Part shown: piece after piece, positions 55,301-64,000 of the stretch
Layout: each line of letters starts with the position of its first letter
Numbering within the stretch: the stretch's first letter is position 1
NCBI RefSeq assembly: GCF_003121295.1
Contig: NZ_PHNC01000011.1
Location: 170,246 to 234,245 of the forward strand
DNA length: 64,000 nt
Direction: 5' to 3'
Source of the DNA: Streptomyces orinoci
Lineage (GTDB): Bacteria > Actinomycetota > Actinomycetes > Streptomycetales > Streptomycetaceae
The notes under the pieces: model-generated
What the model saw: only the letters and a program-made list of their open reading frames with translations
Told to the model about the DNA's origin: nothing
The model's database searches: none
Position numbers and translations under genes: made by a program

Positions 55301-55871
55301 CCTGGCCGGGACCCCGGCGGACCCGGCCGCACCGGCCGGGGCGGCAAACGCCCTGCGGGAACGCCTGGCGGCCCTGGCGCCCGGGGAACGGCGCCCGGCC
55401 GTACGGGAGTTGGTACGCGGCCAGGTCGCCGCCGTCCTGGGGCATCCCACAGCGGAGACCGTGGACCCCCAACGCCCCTTCAAGGAGCTGGGGTTCGACT
55501 CGCTTACCGCCGTCGAACTGCGCAACCGCCTGGGCGCCATGACCGGCCTGACCCTGCCCAGCACCCTGGTGTTCGACCATCCGACCCCGGACGCGCTGAC
55601 CGACGCCATCGAAGCCCGGCTGCCGGCCGGTCCGGGCGCACCGGCCGAATCCTTCCTCGCCCGCCTGGACGACTGGGCGGCCGGACTGGCCGCCGCCCCC
55701 CTGGACCAGGACGAACGGGAGCGGGTGGCGGCCCGGCTGCGGGCACTGGCCCTGCGCTGGGAGGAGGGAACACGCCCCCAGGACACCGGGCCGGCCGTCG
55801 CCGGCGAACTGGACCTGGCGACCGACGAGGAAGTCATCGACTTCATCAGCAATGAACTCGGCATCTCCTGA
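49347..55871 (+). CDS. norB: Type I PKS, fully reducing module: KS-AT-DH-ER-KR-ACP
   Basis: 2174 residues. Docking coil [21 protein letters not shown] Cys206 (unusual DTACSAAL rather than ACSSSL); AT Ser660 in GHSVG with HAFH 760-763, the malonyl-CoA signature and the only intact one in the cluster; DH His970 ([10 protein letters not shown]) and Asp1134. ER runs from about 1420 with NADPH motif HAAAGGVG 1557-1564. KR has TGGYGALG 1741-1748, VDD 1828-1830 and Tyr1885; ACP Ser2052; docking tail [15 protein letters not shown]. Full reduction plus malonyl is what the saturated carbons of the tetrahydrofuran ring need. The ATG has GGAGG upstream, inside the end of the preceding gene. Confidence 0.94.
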   Translation: MPVGDDKLVEALRASLKETENLRARNRELRAAAREPVAVVAMGCRFPGGVKSPEDLWHLVAEGTDAISPFPADRGWDTDSLFDSDPGRPGHTYVLEGGFLDDAAEFDADLFGISPREAVAMDPQQRLLLETAWETFERAGINPASLRGRPVGTFVGSVLTTNGGGAEPAEGSEGHQLTGSAASVLSGRLAYTFGLEGPAVTVDTACSAALASVHLAVQALRQRECAMALAGGSAVLTTPGIFVEFSRQRGLAPDGRCKPFAAAADGTGWGEGVGLVLLERLSDARRRGHPVLAVIRGSAVNQDGASNGLTAPNGPSQQRVIRQALAAARLSADLVDAVEAHGTGTTLGDPIEAQALLATYGQDRPADRPLWLGSVKSNLGHTQGAAGIAGLIKMVLAMRHGVLPRTLHIDRPTPHVDWSSGAVRLLTENREWPPTGRPRRAAVSSFGISGTNAHVILEQAPAEGEMTDGPEGADIPAVGLPLVLSARGDRALRQQAERLAAHLRARSGLRPPDVGHSLVTSRATLDQRAVVWSGDRDGLLAGLDALAQDRPAPGLTRGTATEGALAFLFSGQGSQRPGMGRQLAGEFPVFAEALDEAAGHLDPRLDRPLREILHAEEGTPRAALLEQTAFTQAALFAYEMAMFRLLTHWGITPALLLGHSVGELAAAHAAGVFSLEDACTLVAARGRLMQRMPGTGAMVAIQATEAEVLPLVAARAGEISLAAVNGPCSVVVSGAEGAVLEVAGYWKERGRRTSRLRVSHAFHSPQMTGMLQEFGEVAGKLEFHPPRIPVVSNLTGEIATDEQLCSPEYWVRHAQAPVRFHTGMRALVAAGVRTFMEVGPSGTLTAMAQDCLAEQPAATGAVVIPVARSGRPETGTTLAAVSRAFVQGTPVDWTRFFPQTGNRRVELPTYPFQRRGYPWSRASATAQVTAAGLAGLRHPLLGACLELADGQGTVFSGRLSRRTESWLAHHKVLGTALVPGTAIVEMALRAGTEARCGRLVELTQEAPLTLPDQGAVHLQVRVGAPGENGHRSLGVYSRPEEAPDWVCHARGQLAPEAAAPPAAPGEDWPPPGAEPVPLEGFYERLAAEGLDYGPAFRGLSRAWRLGEAVFAELALDRTARAGAGAYGVHPALLDSALHLALLDGALAGRSRLRIPFAWQDVSCHGAGAPALRARLTPAGTDSVSLALWDEHGAPVASVGSLVTRPITAGQLRATRTQDTLFHLNWAAAEPVPGAAPGCVVLGDDDLAAAVAAPGLPGPEALLAALDSGESIPGLVLLPCRAPDADTPDADDPLAAARSLTGRVLEVIHHWLTDARLTDSRLAVITRGALSAADGEPVTDPAAAALWGLVRSAQSEHPGRFLLADLDGHPGSTAALPAALSGNEPQLALREGRLLVPRLARGVPEGSLMPPPGAAEWRVAPAGGGTVDDLVLAPCPEAAAPLAPGQVRVAVRAAGLNFRDVVMALGMVADQRALGGEIAGVVTEVGPDVPGLAPGDRVFGLAAGCLGPVAVADHRLIAPMPPDWSFPQAAAVPVTFLTAFHGLVDLAGLRAGEKVLIHAAAGGVGIAAVQLARHLGAEVFATASPAKWDAVRALGVDEGHLASSRTGEFEARFAGSGGVDVVLNSLTGELLDASLRLLRPGGRFVEMGKTDIRDAARIAGEHQGVRYRAFDLMDAGPGRIAEMLAEILALFERGRLRPVPVRTWDVRQAPAAFRFLAQARNVGKLVLTMPPAWDPSGTILVTGGYGALGTEVARHLVRTGRARHLLLAGRRGPEAEGMAELTEELRKLGALSVRAVACDMAERASVAELLASVPAEHPLTAVVHTAGVVDDGLLESMTPRRLDTVFRPKADGAWHLHELTRDRELAAFVLFSSAAGTLGAAGQANYAAANAFLDALAAHRRDAGLPATALAWGMWAGTGGMAAALDRAGLDRVSRSGIAGLSTEDGLALFDAALAADRAVWLPIRFHTPALRTAAGQGSLPPLLRGLAGTPADPAAPAGAANALRERLAALAPGERRPAVRELVRGQVAAVLGHPTAETVDPQRPFKELGFDSLTAVELRNRLGAMTGLTLPSTLVFDHPTPDALTDAIEARLPAGPGAPAESFLARLDDWAAGLAAAPLDQDERERVAARLRALALRWEEGTRPQDTGPAVAGELDLATDEEVIDFISNELGIS

Positions 55872-55904
55872 CCGCCGATGACTTCTGGACGGGGTGTTTC
55901 TCAG

Positions 55905-58900
55905 ATGGTGACGGACGACAAGCTGCGCTACTTCCTCAAGAAGGTGACCGCCGACCTGCATGAAACCCGGGGCCGGCTGCGGGAGCTGGAGGAGGCCGCC
56001 GGAGAACCCATCGCGGTGGTGGCCATGGGCTGCCGCTTCCCCGGCGGCGTCCGCTCGCCCGAGGACCTATGGCATCTGGTCGCCTCCGGGCGGGACGCCA
56101 TCACACCCTTCCCCGCCGACCGCGGCTGGGAGACGGCCGGCCTCTACGACCCGGACCCGGACCGGCCGGGCAAGAGCTGCGCCCGGGAGGGCGGCTTCCT
56201 GGACGATGTGGCCTCCTTCGACGCCGGACTCTTCGGCGTGAGCCCCCGCGAGGCCCTGGCCCTGGACCCCCAGCAGCGGCTGCTGCTGGAGGTGACCTGG
56301 GAGACCTTCGAACGCGCCGGTCTCACCCCCGCCGCCCTGCGCGGCACCCGCACCGGGGTCTTCGTCGGCACCAGCAGCCAGGAATACGCGATGCTGGTGC
56401 ACAACGCCCGGGAGAACTTCGAGGGTTACTCCACCGGCTACCTGGCCAGTGTGATATCCGGGCGCCTGGCCTACAACTTCGGCCTTCAGGGCCCGGCGGT
56501 CACCGTGGACACCGCCTGTTCCTCCTCCCTGGTCGCCCTGCACCAGGCCGCCCAGGCACTGCGCGCCGGGGACTGCACGCTGGCGCTGGCCGGGGGAGTG
56601 GCGGTGCTGGCCACCCCCAGCATGTTTGTGGAGTTCAGCAGGCAGCGCGGGCTGGCCCCGGACGGCCGGTGCAAGGCGTTCGCGGCGGCGGCGGACGGCA
56701 CCGGGTGGGGCGAGGGCGTGGGACTGCTGCTCCTTGAACGGCTGTCCGAGGCCCGGCGCGAGGGCCATCCGGTGCTGGCCGTGGTGCGGGGATCGGCGGT
56801 CAACCAGGATGGCGCCTCCAATGGGCTGACCGCGCCCAATGGGCCCGCCCAGCAGCGGGTGATCCGACGGGCCCTGGCGGCGGCCGGGCTGTCGGCGGAC
56901 CTGGTGGACGCGGTGGAGGCCCATGGCACCGGGACCCGGCTGGGCGATCCCATCGAGGCCCAGGCGCTGCTGGCCACCTACGGCCGCGAGCACGACGCCC
57001 AACGTCCTTTGTGGCTCGGGTCGTTGAAGTCCAATATCGGCCACACCCAGGCCGCCGCCGGCGCCGCCGGTGTGATCAAGATGGTGATGGCCCTGCGCCA
57101 AGGCGTACTGCCGCCCACCCTGCATATCGACGCCCCCACTCCACAGGTGGACTGGTCGGCGGGCACCGTGCGGCTGCTCACCGAGGCGAGGGAGTGGCCG
57201 GAGACCGGCCGACCCCGCCGGGCCGCCGTGTCCTCCTTCGGCATCAGCGGCACCAACGCCCATGTGGTGCTGGAACAAGCCGAGCCGGACGGCTTCCCCG
57301 CCCCCGCCGGACCGCCGGAACCGCCCCAGGCGGCGATACGGCCGCTGCCCTGGGTGCTCTCCGCCCGCACCGGGCGCGGCCTGCGGGAACAGGCCGCCCG
57401 GCTGCGCGACCATATCCGCGCCCGCCCGCACCTCTCCCCGGCGGACACCGCTCACTCACTGCTGGTCTCCCGGACCCTCTTCGGCCACCGGGCCGTTGTC
57501 CTGGGCGATGACCGGGACGAACTCCTCACCGGCCTGGACGCCCTGGCCGGGGGCGGGAACGCCCCCGGCGTGCTGACCGGAGTGGCGGGCGAACCCCGCA
57601 AACCGGTACTGGTCTTCCCCGGCCAGGGCGCCCAATGGGAGGGCATGGCCGCCGAGTTGTACCGCGAGTCCGCCGTCTTCCGTGACCGGCTGCGGCAGTG
57701 TGCCGAGGCCCTGGCGCCTCATACCGGCTTCTCGCTGGTGGATGTGGTGTGCGGGGCCGAGGGCGCCGCCGCGCTGGACCGGGTGGATGTGGTCCAGCCC
57801 GCGCTATGGGCCATGCTGGTCTCCCTGGCCGCGCTCTGGCGCTCCCATGGCGTGGAGCCCGGCGCCGTGGTGGGCCACTCCCAGGGCGAGATCGCCGCCG
57901 CCTGCGTCGCGGGCGCCCTCTCCCTGGAGGACGGGGCACGGATCGTCGCCCTGCGTTCCCGTCTGATCGCCGAACGCCTCTCCGGCCGGGGCGGGATGGC
58001 CTTTCTCGGTCTGCCCGCCGGCCGGGCCCGGGAGTGGCTGGCCGCCTGGGAGACCCGGCTGGGCGTGGCGGCGGTCAACGGGCCGTCCTCCGTGGTGGTT
58101 TCCGGGGACGCCGAGGCGCTGGACGGCATGCTGGCCGCCGCCGAGGAGGAAGGGGTGCGAGCCATCCGGGTCGCGGTGGACTACGCCTCCCATTCCGCCC
58201 AGGTGGCCACGCTGGAGGACGAACTGCTGGCGGCCCTCCCCGGGATCACCCCCCGGACCGCGGAGATCCCCTTCTTCTCCACGGTCAATGGCGCGCTTAT
58301 CGACACCTCCGCGCTGGACCCCGCCTACTGGTACCGCAATCTCCGGCAGACCGTCCGCTTCGAGTCCACCGTCCGCCGGCTGCTGGAGGCCGGACACCGC
58401 GGCTTTGTGGAGGTGAGCCCGCACCCGGTGCTGGCGGTGTCCGTCCAGGAGATCCTGGACGCCACGGCCACCGAGGGCGTGGTGCTGGCCTCGCTGCGGC
58501 GTGGCGAGGGAGGTCTGCGACGCTTTCTCACCTCCGTCGGCGAAGCCCATGTCCATGGCATACCGGCGGACTTCGCGCTGCCCCCCGGCCGGCTGGTGGA
58601 CCTGCCCACCCTCGCCTTCGAGCGCCGCCGCTACTGGCTGGACGCCCAGCCGGCCGCCCCGGCCCACCAGGCCGAAGGGAGCGCCGGGGAGAGCGCCGGG
58701 GAGAGCGCCGGGGAGAGCGCCGAGGAGAGCGAGGCCGCGCTGTTCCGGCAGCGCCTGGCCGGGCTGCCGGAGAGCGAACGGGAACGCGCGGTGCTGCACA
58801 CGGTCTGCGAACAGGCCGCCGTGGTGCTCAACCTCACCTCCGCCGCCGACCTGGACACCGGCAAAGCCTTCACCGACCTGGGCTTTGTCTCCATGACCGC

Positions 58901-61900
58901 CATGGAACTGCGCAACCGGCTCGCCACCGCCACCGGAATCCGCCTCACCCCCACCGCGGCCTTCGACCACCCCACCCCGGAGAAGCTCGCCGCCCATCTG
59001 CTCTCCCGGCTGACCGGCACCGCCGAGCCCATAGCCCAGCCGGTGGCCGCACCGCCCGCCGCCGGGGAACCGATCGCCATCGTGGCCATGGGCTGCCGGT
59101 ACCCCGGCGAGGTGGCCTCGCCCGAGGAGTTGTGGGAGCTGCTGGCCGCCGGGCGGGACGCCACCTCCTCCTTCCCGGCCAACCGGGGCTGGAACACGGA
59201 CGAGCTCTATGACCCCAACCCGGGCCGTCCGGGCCGTACTTATGTCCGCCGGGGCGGATTCCTGCATGACGCCGACCAATTCGACCCCCAGCTGTTCGGC
59301 ATCAGCCCCCGCGAGGCCCTGGCCATGGACCCCCAGCAGCGCCTGCTGCTGGAAGTGGCCTGGGAGGTGCTGGAGCGGGCGCGGCTCTCGCCCGCCTCGG
59401 TACGCGGCAGCCGCACCGGGGTCTTTATGGGCATCAGCGGCCAGGACTATCTGCCGGTGCTCACCGCCAGCCCGGACGGCGGCGCCGGCCACCTGATGAC
59501 CGGCACCTCCACCAGCGTCGCCTCCGGCCGGATCGCCTACACCTTCGGCCTCCGGGGCCCCGCGGTGACCGTGGACACCGCCTGCTCCTCCTCCCTGGTC
59601 GCCCTGCACCTGGCCATCCAGGCGCTGCGCCAGGGGGACTGCTCGGCGGCCCTGGTGGGCGGGGCCACCGTGCTCTCCACCCCGGGCGCCTTTGTGGAGT
59701 TCAGCCAGCAGCGGGCGCTGGCACCGGACGGACGCTGCAAGGCATTCGCCGCCGGCGCCGACGGCACCGGCTGGGGCGAGGGGGCCGGCATGCTCCTGGT
59801 GGAGCCGCTGTCCGAGGCCCGCCGCCAAGGGCACCCTGTACTGGCCCTGATCCGGGGCAGCGCCACCAACCAGGACGGGGCCAGCAACGGCCTCTCCGCA
59901 CCCAATGGGCAGGCCCAACAGCAAGTCATCCGCCAGGCGTTGGCCAACTCCGGCCTCACCACCCGGGATGTGGACGCCGTGGAAGCCCATGGCACCGGCA
60001 CCGCCCTGGGCGACCCCATAGAGGCGGAGGCCCTGCTGGCCACCTATGGACAGGACCGTCCGGCCCAACGGCCGCTCTGGCTGGGTTCGCTGAAGTCCAA
60101 TATCGGCCACACCGCCGCCGCGGCCGGAGTCGGCGGTGTGATCAAGATGGTGCTGGCCCTGCGGCGGGGCGTACTGCCGCCCACTCTGCACGCGGCGGAC
60201 CCCACCCCGCATGTGGACTGGTCGGCGGGCGCGGTGGAGCTGCTGACCGAGGCCAGGGAGTGGCCGGAGACCGGCCGTCCCCGCCGGGCCGGGGTCTCCG
60301 CCTTCGGCATCAGCGGCACCAACGCCCATGTGGTTCTGGAACAGGCCCCGGACCCGGACCCGGCTCCCGGGAGCGGCCTCCCGCACCCCGCCGCCACCCT
60401 GCCCGCCGTGCCCTGGCCCCTGTCCGGCCGGACCGCCGCCGCCCTGCGGGCCCAGGCCGGGCGGCTGCACCGGTTCGTCCTGGCACATCCCGGCCTCGCA
60501 CCGGCCGACATCGGACGCTCCCTGGCCGCCGGCCGGGCCGGGCTGGAACACCGCGCCGTGGTCCTGGGCCGGGACCGGGATCAACTGCTGGCAGAACTGG
60601 CCACGTTGGCCGAAGGGGAAGGGGACGACGCCGGCGCGGCGGTCCGGGGCACCGTCCGGGCCCGGAGCAGGATGGCCTGTCTGTTCACCGCCGGGCCCGG
60701 AGCGCGCTCCGGACCGGGACGGGAGCTGTATGCGCGGATGCCGGTCTACGCCGCGGCCGTGGACGAGGCCGGTGCCGCCTTCCAGGCGCTGCCGGCCCGC
60801 CCGTTGGGGGAGACCATGGCCCTGGACGAGGCGCCCGCCGACCCGGTCCTCGCCCAAGTCCTGCACTTCGCCGAGCAGGTGGCGCTGTTCCGGCTGCTGG
60901 ACCACTGGGGCACCGCCCCCAGCCATCTCCTGGGCCACGGCCCGGGCGAGGCCGCCGCCGCGCACTGCGCGGGCGTACTGTCCCTGTCCGACGCGGCGGC
61001 CCTGCTGCCCGCCCTGCGGGCAACGGAGGACGACATCCGCCGTACCGTCAAGGAACTGACCTTCCACCCACCGCGCATCCCCCTGGTCTCCGGCCGCACC
61101 GGCCGGCCCCTCACCCCCGGTGAACTCCGTTCCCCCGAGCACTGGATCGCCCTGGCCCGGGAGACCGGCACCCCCGCCGAGGGCCTGCGATGGCTGCTGG
61201 CCGACGGGGTGCACCACTGCCTCCTGCCCGTCCCGGTGGACACCGCCGGGATCCCCGGGGACCTGGCCGAGGACGGCCTCCTCCTGCTGCCCGACCCGAG
61301 CCGGGACGGGACCGGGGCGACGGCCCTGCTGCGCGCCCTGGCCCGGCTGTATGTCCGGGGCGTGGCGGTCGGCTGGGACCGGATGCTGGCCGACTGCGGC
61401 GCCCGCCTGGTGGAGTTGCCCACCTATGCCTTCCAGCGCGGGCGCTACTGGCCCGAGTTGGCCGCGCTGCCCGCCGCCGGGCCCCGTCCCGCCGGGCGGG
61501 CGGACGGGCAAGGGGGCCGCGAATTCCAGGAACGCCTGGCCGGGGCGTCCGAGGAGGAACGGGAAGCACTGCTCGCCGCCCTGGTCCGCACCCACGCCGC
61601 GGCCGCCCTCCGGCTGCCCGACGCCGACGCGATCGACGAGCGGACGCCGCTGCCCGAGCTGGGCTTCGACTCACTGACCGCGGTGGACCTGCGCAACCGG
61701 CTGGGCGCCGACACCGGGCTGCGCCTGGCCCCGTCCCTGGTCTTCCAGCACCCGACCGTCACCGCCCTGGCCCGGCACCTGCTCGCCGCCTGGACCGCCG
61801 CCGGCGGCGCGGACCGGGCGGCCGAGGACACCACCGGCGCCGGCACCACCCTGGGCCCGCTGCTGGCCCGGGCCGGAGAACTGGGCCGGAGCGAGGAGTT

Positions 61901-62678
61901 CCAGGAACTGATGCACCGGATGGCGGCCTTCCGCCCCGCCTTTGACACCCCCCGGGCGGAACACCGGATTCCGCCGGTCCGTCTCTCCCGGGGCCCCGCC
62001 GCCCCCGGGCTGGTCTGCTTTCCCACCTTCGCCGGTTCCTCCGGGCCCCAGCAGTACGCCCGCCTGGCCGCCGCCGCCCGCGGCGAGCGGGACCTCTGGG
62101 TCCTGCCCGCGCCCGGCTTCAGCTGGGACCAGCCGTTGCCTGCCTCCGTGGACGCCCTCGCCCGCCTCCAGGCGGACGGCGTCCAGGAGTGCGCCGAGGG
62201 CCAACCCGTTGTGCTGCTCGGCTACTCGGCGGGCGGCTGGATCGCCCATGCCACCGCCGCCGCCCTCGAAGCACGCGGGGCCGGGCCCAGCGGCGTCGTC
62301 CTGCTGGACACCTACTGGCCGGACAGCGCGATGCTTCCCCGGCTGCACGCCCGGATCGACCAGGACCGCAAGTCCGGCTCGTCCGAAGCCCATTGGACCG
62401 AGGAGATACGCGATGACGCGGGACTGACCGCCATGGCGCACTACTCCCGGCTGTTCCAGACCTGGCGCCCGGCCCCGATCACCGCACCCACCCTGCTTGT
62501 CCGGGCCGCGGAACCGGCCGTCGCGGAACCCCCGCGCGACTGGCGGCCGCACTGGCGGCTGCCGCACACCGCCGTGGACGCACCCGGCACCCACTTCACC
62601 CTCATCCGCGAACACGGCCCAGCCGCACTGGGATCGGTCCACCACTGGCTCAACGGCCTTCAAAAAAAGGAGCATTGA
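55905..62678 (+). CDS. norC: Type I PKS, two non-reducing modules and thioesterase: KS-AT-ACP-KS-AT(dead)-ACP-TE
   Basis: About 2257 residues from the ATG at 55905; an in-frame ATG at 55878 would add nine residues, but the docking coil TDDKLRYFLKKVTADLHETR and GGACGGGG spacing favour 55905. Module one: KS Cys205; AT Ser659, YASH 760-763 (methylmalonyl); ACP Ser996 in GFVSM. Module two: KS Cys1227; an AT whose nucleophile motif is GHGPG (Gly1679 in place of Ser) and which lacks about 100 residues including the HAFH/YASH region; ACP Ser1923. TE has Ser2108 (GYSAGG), Asp in LLDTYWPD and His in GTHFTL. With no KR or DH, both modules leave ketones, as needed for the gamma-pyrone. The TE releases the chain. 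Confidence 0.93.
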   Translation: MVTDDKLRYFLKKVTADLHETRGRLRELEEAAGEPIAVVAMGCRFPGGVRSPEDLWHLVASGRDAITPFPADRGWETAGLYDPDPDRPGKSCAREGGFLDDVASFDAGLFGVSPREALALDPQQRLLLEVTWETFERAGLTPAALRGTRTGVFVGTSSQEYAMLVHNARENFEGYSTGYLASVISGRLAYNFGLQGPAVTVDTACSSSLVALHQAAQALRAGDCTLALAGGVAVLATPSMFVEFSRQRGLAPDGRCKAFAAAADGTGWGEGVGLLLLERLSEARREGHPVLAVVRGSAVNQDGASNGLTAPNGPAQQRVIRRALAAAGLSADLVDAVEAHGTGTRLGDPIEAQALLATYGREHDAQRPLWLGSLKSNIGHTQAAAGAAGVIKMVMALRQGVLPPTLHIDAPTPQVDWSAGTVRLLTEAREWPETGRPRRAAVSSFGISGTNAHVVLEQAEPDGFPAPAGPPEPPQAAIRPLPWVLSARTGRGLREQAARLRDHIRARPHLSPADTAHSLLVSRTLFGHRAVVLGDDRDELLTGLDALAGGGNAPGVLTGVAGEPRKPVLVFPGQGAQWEGMAAELYRESAVFRDRLRQCAEALAPHTGFSLVDVVCGAEGAAALDRVDVVQPALWAMLVSLAALWRSHGVEPGAVVGHSQGEIAAACVAGALSLEDGARIVALRSRLIAERLSGRGGMAFLGLPAGRAREWLAAWETRLGVAAVNGPSSVVVSGDAEALDGMLAAAEEEGVRAIRVAVDYASHSAQVATLEDELLAALPGITPRTAEIPFFSTVNGALIDTSALDPAYWYRNLRQTVRFESTVRRLLEAGHRGFVEVSPHPVLAVSVQEILDATATEGVVLASLRRGEGGLRRFLTSVGEAHVHGIPADFALPPGRLVDLPTLAFERRRYWLDAQPAAPAHQAEGSAGESAGESAGESAEESEAALFRQRLAGLPESERERAVLHTVCEQAAVVLNLTSAADLDTGKAFTDLGFVSMTAMELRNRLATATGIRLTPTAAFDHPTPEKLAAHLLSRLTGTAEPIAQPVAAPPAAGEPIAIVAMGCRYPGEVASPEELWELLAAGRDATSSFPANRGWNTDELYDPNPGRPGRTYVRRGGFLHDADQFDPQLFGISPREALAMDPQQRLLLEVAWEVLERARLSPASVRGSRTGVFMGISGQDYLPVLTASPDGGAGHLMTGTSTSVASGRIAYTFGLRGPAVTVDTACSSSLVALHLAIQALRQGDCSAALVGGATVLSTPGAFVEFSQQRALAPDGRCKAFAAGADGTGWGEGAGMLLVEPLSEARRQGHPVLALIRGSATNQDGASNGLSAPNGQAQQQVIRQALANSGLTTRDVDAVEAHGTGTALGDPIEAEALLATYGQDRPAQRPLWLGSLKSNIGHTAAAAGVGGVIKMVLALRRGVLPPTLHAADPTPHVDWSAGAVELLTEAREWPETGRPRRAGVSAFGISGTNAHVVLEQAPDPDPAPGSGLPHPAATLPAVPWPLSGRTAAALRAQAGRLHRFVLAHPGLAPADIGRSLAAGRAGLEHRAVVLGRDRDQLLAELATLAEGEGDDAGAAVRGTVRARSRMACLFTAGPGARSGPGRELYARMPVYAAAVDEAGAAFQALPARPLGETMALDEAPADPVLAQVLHFAEQVALFRLLDHWGTAPSHLLGHGPGEAAAAHCAGVLSLSDAAALLPALRATEDDIRRTVKELTFHPPRIPLVSGRTGRPLTPGELRSPEHWIALARETGTPAEGLRWLLADGVHHCLLPVPVDTAGIPGDLAEDGLLLLPDPSRDGTGATALLRALARLYVRGVAVGWDRMLADCGARLVELPTYAFQRGRYWPELAALPAAGPRPAGRADGQGGREFQERLAGASEEEREALLAALVRTHAAAALRLPDADAIDERTPLPELGFDSLTAVDLRNRLGADTGLRLAPSLVFQHPTVTALARHLLAAWTAAGGADRAAEDTTGAGTTLGPLLARAGELGRSEEFQELMHRMAAFRPAFDTPRAEHRIPPVRLSRGPAAPGLVCFPTFAGSSGPQQYARLAAAARGERDLWVLPAPGFSWDQPLPASVDALARLQADGVQECAEGQPVVLLGYSAGGWIAHATAAALEARGAGPSGVVLLDTYWPDSAMLPRLHARIDQDRKSGSSEAHWTEEIRDDAGLTAMAHYSRLFQTWRPAPITAPTLLVRAAEPAVAEPPRDWRPHWRLPHTAVDAPGTHFTLIREHGPAALGSVHHWLNGLQKKEH
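58681..58728 (+). repeat. Four tandem 12-bp repeats in a PKS linker
   Basis: GCGCCGGGGAGA occurs three times in a row (58681, 58693, 58705), followed by one copy with a single change (GCGCCGAGGAGA, 58717-58728). They encode a Ser-Ala/Glu-Gly-Glu repeat in the linker between the first AT and the ACP of norC. Multiples of 12 bp preserve the frame, so copy number can vary by slippage without breaking the protein. Confidence 0.9.
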
Positions 62679-63370
62679 TGACGTCCAGCGGCACCAGCCA
62701 GGAAAAGCCCCTCGACCAAGCCGTCATCGACGGGCAGGCCGCCTACTCCAAGCAGGCGCTCAACCTCTATGACCTCGCGGTCTACCGGGGCACCGCGCCC
62801 TTCCTCTGGCGCTGCCCGCCGGCCGTCTCCCGGTGGCTGTACGACCAGAGCGTCGGCGCCCGCCATCTGGAGATCGGCGTCGGCAGCGGCTATCTGCTCG
62901 ACCACGCCACCTTCCCGGTGCCCGATCCCCGGATCACCCTCGCCGACCTCAACCCCAACTCCCTTGCCCACACCGCCGACCGCCTCCGGCGCTACCAGGT
63001 CACCACGGTCCGCGCCAATGTCCTGGAACCCCTGCCGGTGCCGGAGAAGTCCTTTGACTCGGTGGGCATGAGCTATCTGCTGCACTGCGTTCCCGGCAGC
63101 CTCGCCGAGAAGGGCATCGCCTTCGCCCACGCCGCGGCCGCCGTCCGCCCCGGCGGCATCGTCTTCGGCGCCACCGTGCTGTCCTCCGGCCTCCCGGTGA
63201 CCTTCGCCGCCCGCCGGATGATGTGGTTCCTCAACAGGACCGGCGTCTTCCACAACGACCGCGACAATCTCGACGACCTCCGCGAGCAGCTCGGCAAACA
63301 CTTTGAGCGCCATGAACTCACCATCAGCGGCTGTGTGGGCCTTTTCCGCGCCTGGACCGGCGCCGCATAG
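62678..63370 (+). CDS. norI: SAM-dependent O-methyltransferase (AurI/NorI type)
   Basis: A 230-residue class I methyltransferase. SAM-binding motif I HLEIGVGSGYLL (about residues 65-76), acidic residue after strand two in LADLNPNSL, motif III region LEPLPVPEKSFDSVGMSYLLH, post-motif AAAVRPGGIVFGATVL. The ATG overlaps the norC stop (TGATG) with AAAAGGAG upstream, so it is co-translated with the last PKS. In aureothin biosynthesis the equivalent enzyme O-methylates the pyrone; the same is inferred here. It appears to be the last gene of the polyketide operon. Confidence 0.9.
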   Translation: MTSSGTSQEKPLDQAVIDGQAAYSKQALNLYDLAVYRGTAPFLWRCPPAVSRWLYDQSVGARHLEIGVGSGYLLDHATFPVPDPRITLADLNPNSLAHTADRLRRYQVTTVRANVLEPLPVPEKSFDSVGMSYLLHCVPGSLAEKGIAFAHAAAAVRPGGIVFGATVLSSGLPVTFAARRMMWFLNRTGVFHNDRDNLDDLREQLGKHFERHELTISGCVGLFRAWTGAA

Positions 63371-63447
63371 CCCGGCGCCGCACAGGGCCCCGGGCGCGAT
63401 CACCCTCCCAGTACAGTCCGAAGAGGCCAACCCCGAAAGGAGACGCC

Positions 63448-64000
63448 GTGCCCCGCCCCGACCCCGGCCTCTTCGGCCCCGCCTCCGTCACCTGGCAGCT
63501 GCACGGCGACCCCGTCATGTGGATCGCCGGAGTCCGCGCCCTATGGCTCCAGGCCCTGCACCCCCGTACCGTCCGCGGCCTCACCCAGAACTCCACCTTT
63601 GAGCAGGACCCCTGGGGCAGACTGCTGCGCACCGCCCGCTTTGTGGCCGCCACCACCTATGGCACCGGCGACGCCGCACAGCGCGCCGGCGCCGCCGTCC
63701 GCGGAATCCACTGCCGGCTCTCCGCCGTGGACCCGGACACCGGCGAGCGCTACCGCATCGACGACCCCGAACTCCTGCTCTGGGTGCACTGCGCCGAAGT
63801 CGGCTCCTATCTGGCGGTGTTGCGCCGTTCCGGGCTCCCCCTCACCGACGCCCACGCCGACCGCTATCTGACCGAGAACCGCCGCGCCGCCGCCCTGGTC
63901 GGCCTGGACCCCGCCACCGTCCCCGGCACCACCCGCCAACTCGCCGCCTACTTCCAGCGGATGCGGCCCCTGCTCGCCGCCACCCCCGAGGCCCGCCGGG
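63448..64000 (+). CDS. MpaB/DUF2236-family oxygenase-like protein, N-terminal part (3' end outside window)
   Basis: The frame starts at GTG 63448 with AAAGGAG upstream and is still open at the right edge (184 codons seen). VTWQLHGDPVMWIAGVRALW, ALHPRTVRGLTQNSTF and VHCAEVGSYLAV (with haem-ligand-like histidines) are characteristic of the DUF2236/MpaB family, which contains the latex-clearing protein Lcp and related b-type haem oxygenases. Family proteins are about 280-400 residues, so roughly half is missing. It is 77 bp downstream of the methyltransferase gene. Whether it belongs to the polyketide operon is unclear; aureothin-type pathways as I know them need no such enzyme. Confidence 0.8.
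   Translation, partial: MPRPDPGLFGPASVTWQLHGDPVMWIAGVRALWLQALHPRTVRGLTQNSTFEQDPWGRLLRTARFVAATTYGTGDAAQRAGAAVRGIHCRLSAVDPDTGERYRIDDPELLLWVHCAEVGSYLAVLRRSGLPLTDAHADRYLTENRRAAALVGLDPATVPGTTRQLAAYFQRMRPLLAATPEARR

Noticed and set aside
63350..63390. Direct repeat of CGGCGCCGCA at the end of the methyltransferase gene as a terminator or attachment site
   Set aside because: Two short GC-rich copies without a hairpin or T-run; expected by chance in this composition.

Overview
The window is very GC-rich, with strong G/C third-position bias, GTG starts overlapping upstream stops, rare TTA leucine codons and giant modular type I polyketide synthases. It is therefore a Streptomyces (or very close actinomycete) chromosome segment. 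Everything below was read from the sequence; family names and comparisons with known proteins come from memory, with no database search.

Layout. (i) 1-5000 is eroded background: the 3' part of a WD40 propeller protein, a possible frameshifted membrane-protein remnant, and a RecD2-type helicase pseudogene. (ii) 5006-7395, minus strand: a histidine phosphatase, a SnoaL-like protein and an LLM (F420/flavin-type) oxidoreductase. (iii) 7890-20869, plus strand: a tightly coupled 12-gene operon. It encodes an ACP, an adenylating ligase, two MaoC-type double-hotdog proteins, a DegT-type aminotransferase, an inositol-phosphate-synthase homologue, a TOPRIM protein, two tandem 3-hydroxyisobutyrate-dehydrogenase-type enzymes, an SDR, a Gfo/Idh oxidoreductase, a FemAB/GNAT-type acyltransferase and an aldo-keto reductase. 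An IS982-type relic follows, then an MFS transporter fused to a TylF-type methyltransferase. I do not recognise this cluster; it is the best candidate here for an undescribed pathway. It has no ketosynthase. A reasonable guess is an aminated, possibly methylated cyclitol or sugar-derived unit joined to an ACP-activated acyl group. (iv) 23536-25000 is a scar of two gene remnants meeting head to head. (v) 25045-63370 is a nitrophenyl-pyrone polyketide cluster of the aureothin/neoaureothin (spectinabilin) type.

How region (v) works. A DAHP synthase and a fused PabA-PabB supply p-aminobenzoate precursors. The AurF-type di-iron N-oxygenase, with all seven metal ligands at AurF numbering, makes p-nitrobenzoate, and an acyl-CoA ligase activates it. 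Six PKS modules on four proteins (1+2+1+2, plus thioesterase) then extend it. KR/DH domains in the first three modules predict a polyene. The one ER module carries the only intact malonyl-type AT. The last two modules are non-reducing and give the pyrone. A P450 would form the tetrahydrofuran ring and a SAM methyltransferase would cap the pyrone. The 1+2+1+2 arrangement matches neoaureothin (tetraene) rather than aureothin (diene), which implies that the first module acts twice. Notable oddities are a dead, internally deleted AT in the last module, a serine-less ACP-like domain at the N-terminus of the first PKS, and a helically phased 21-bp repeat in front of the N-oxygenase gene. (vi) At the right edge, a MpaB/DUF2236-family gene runs out of the window.
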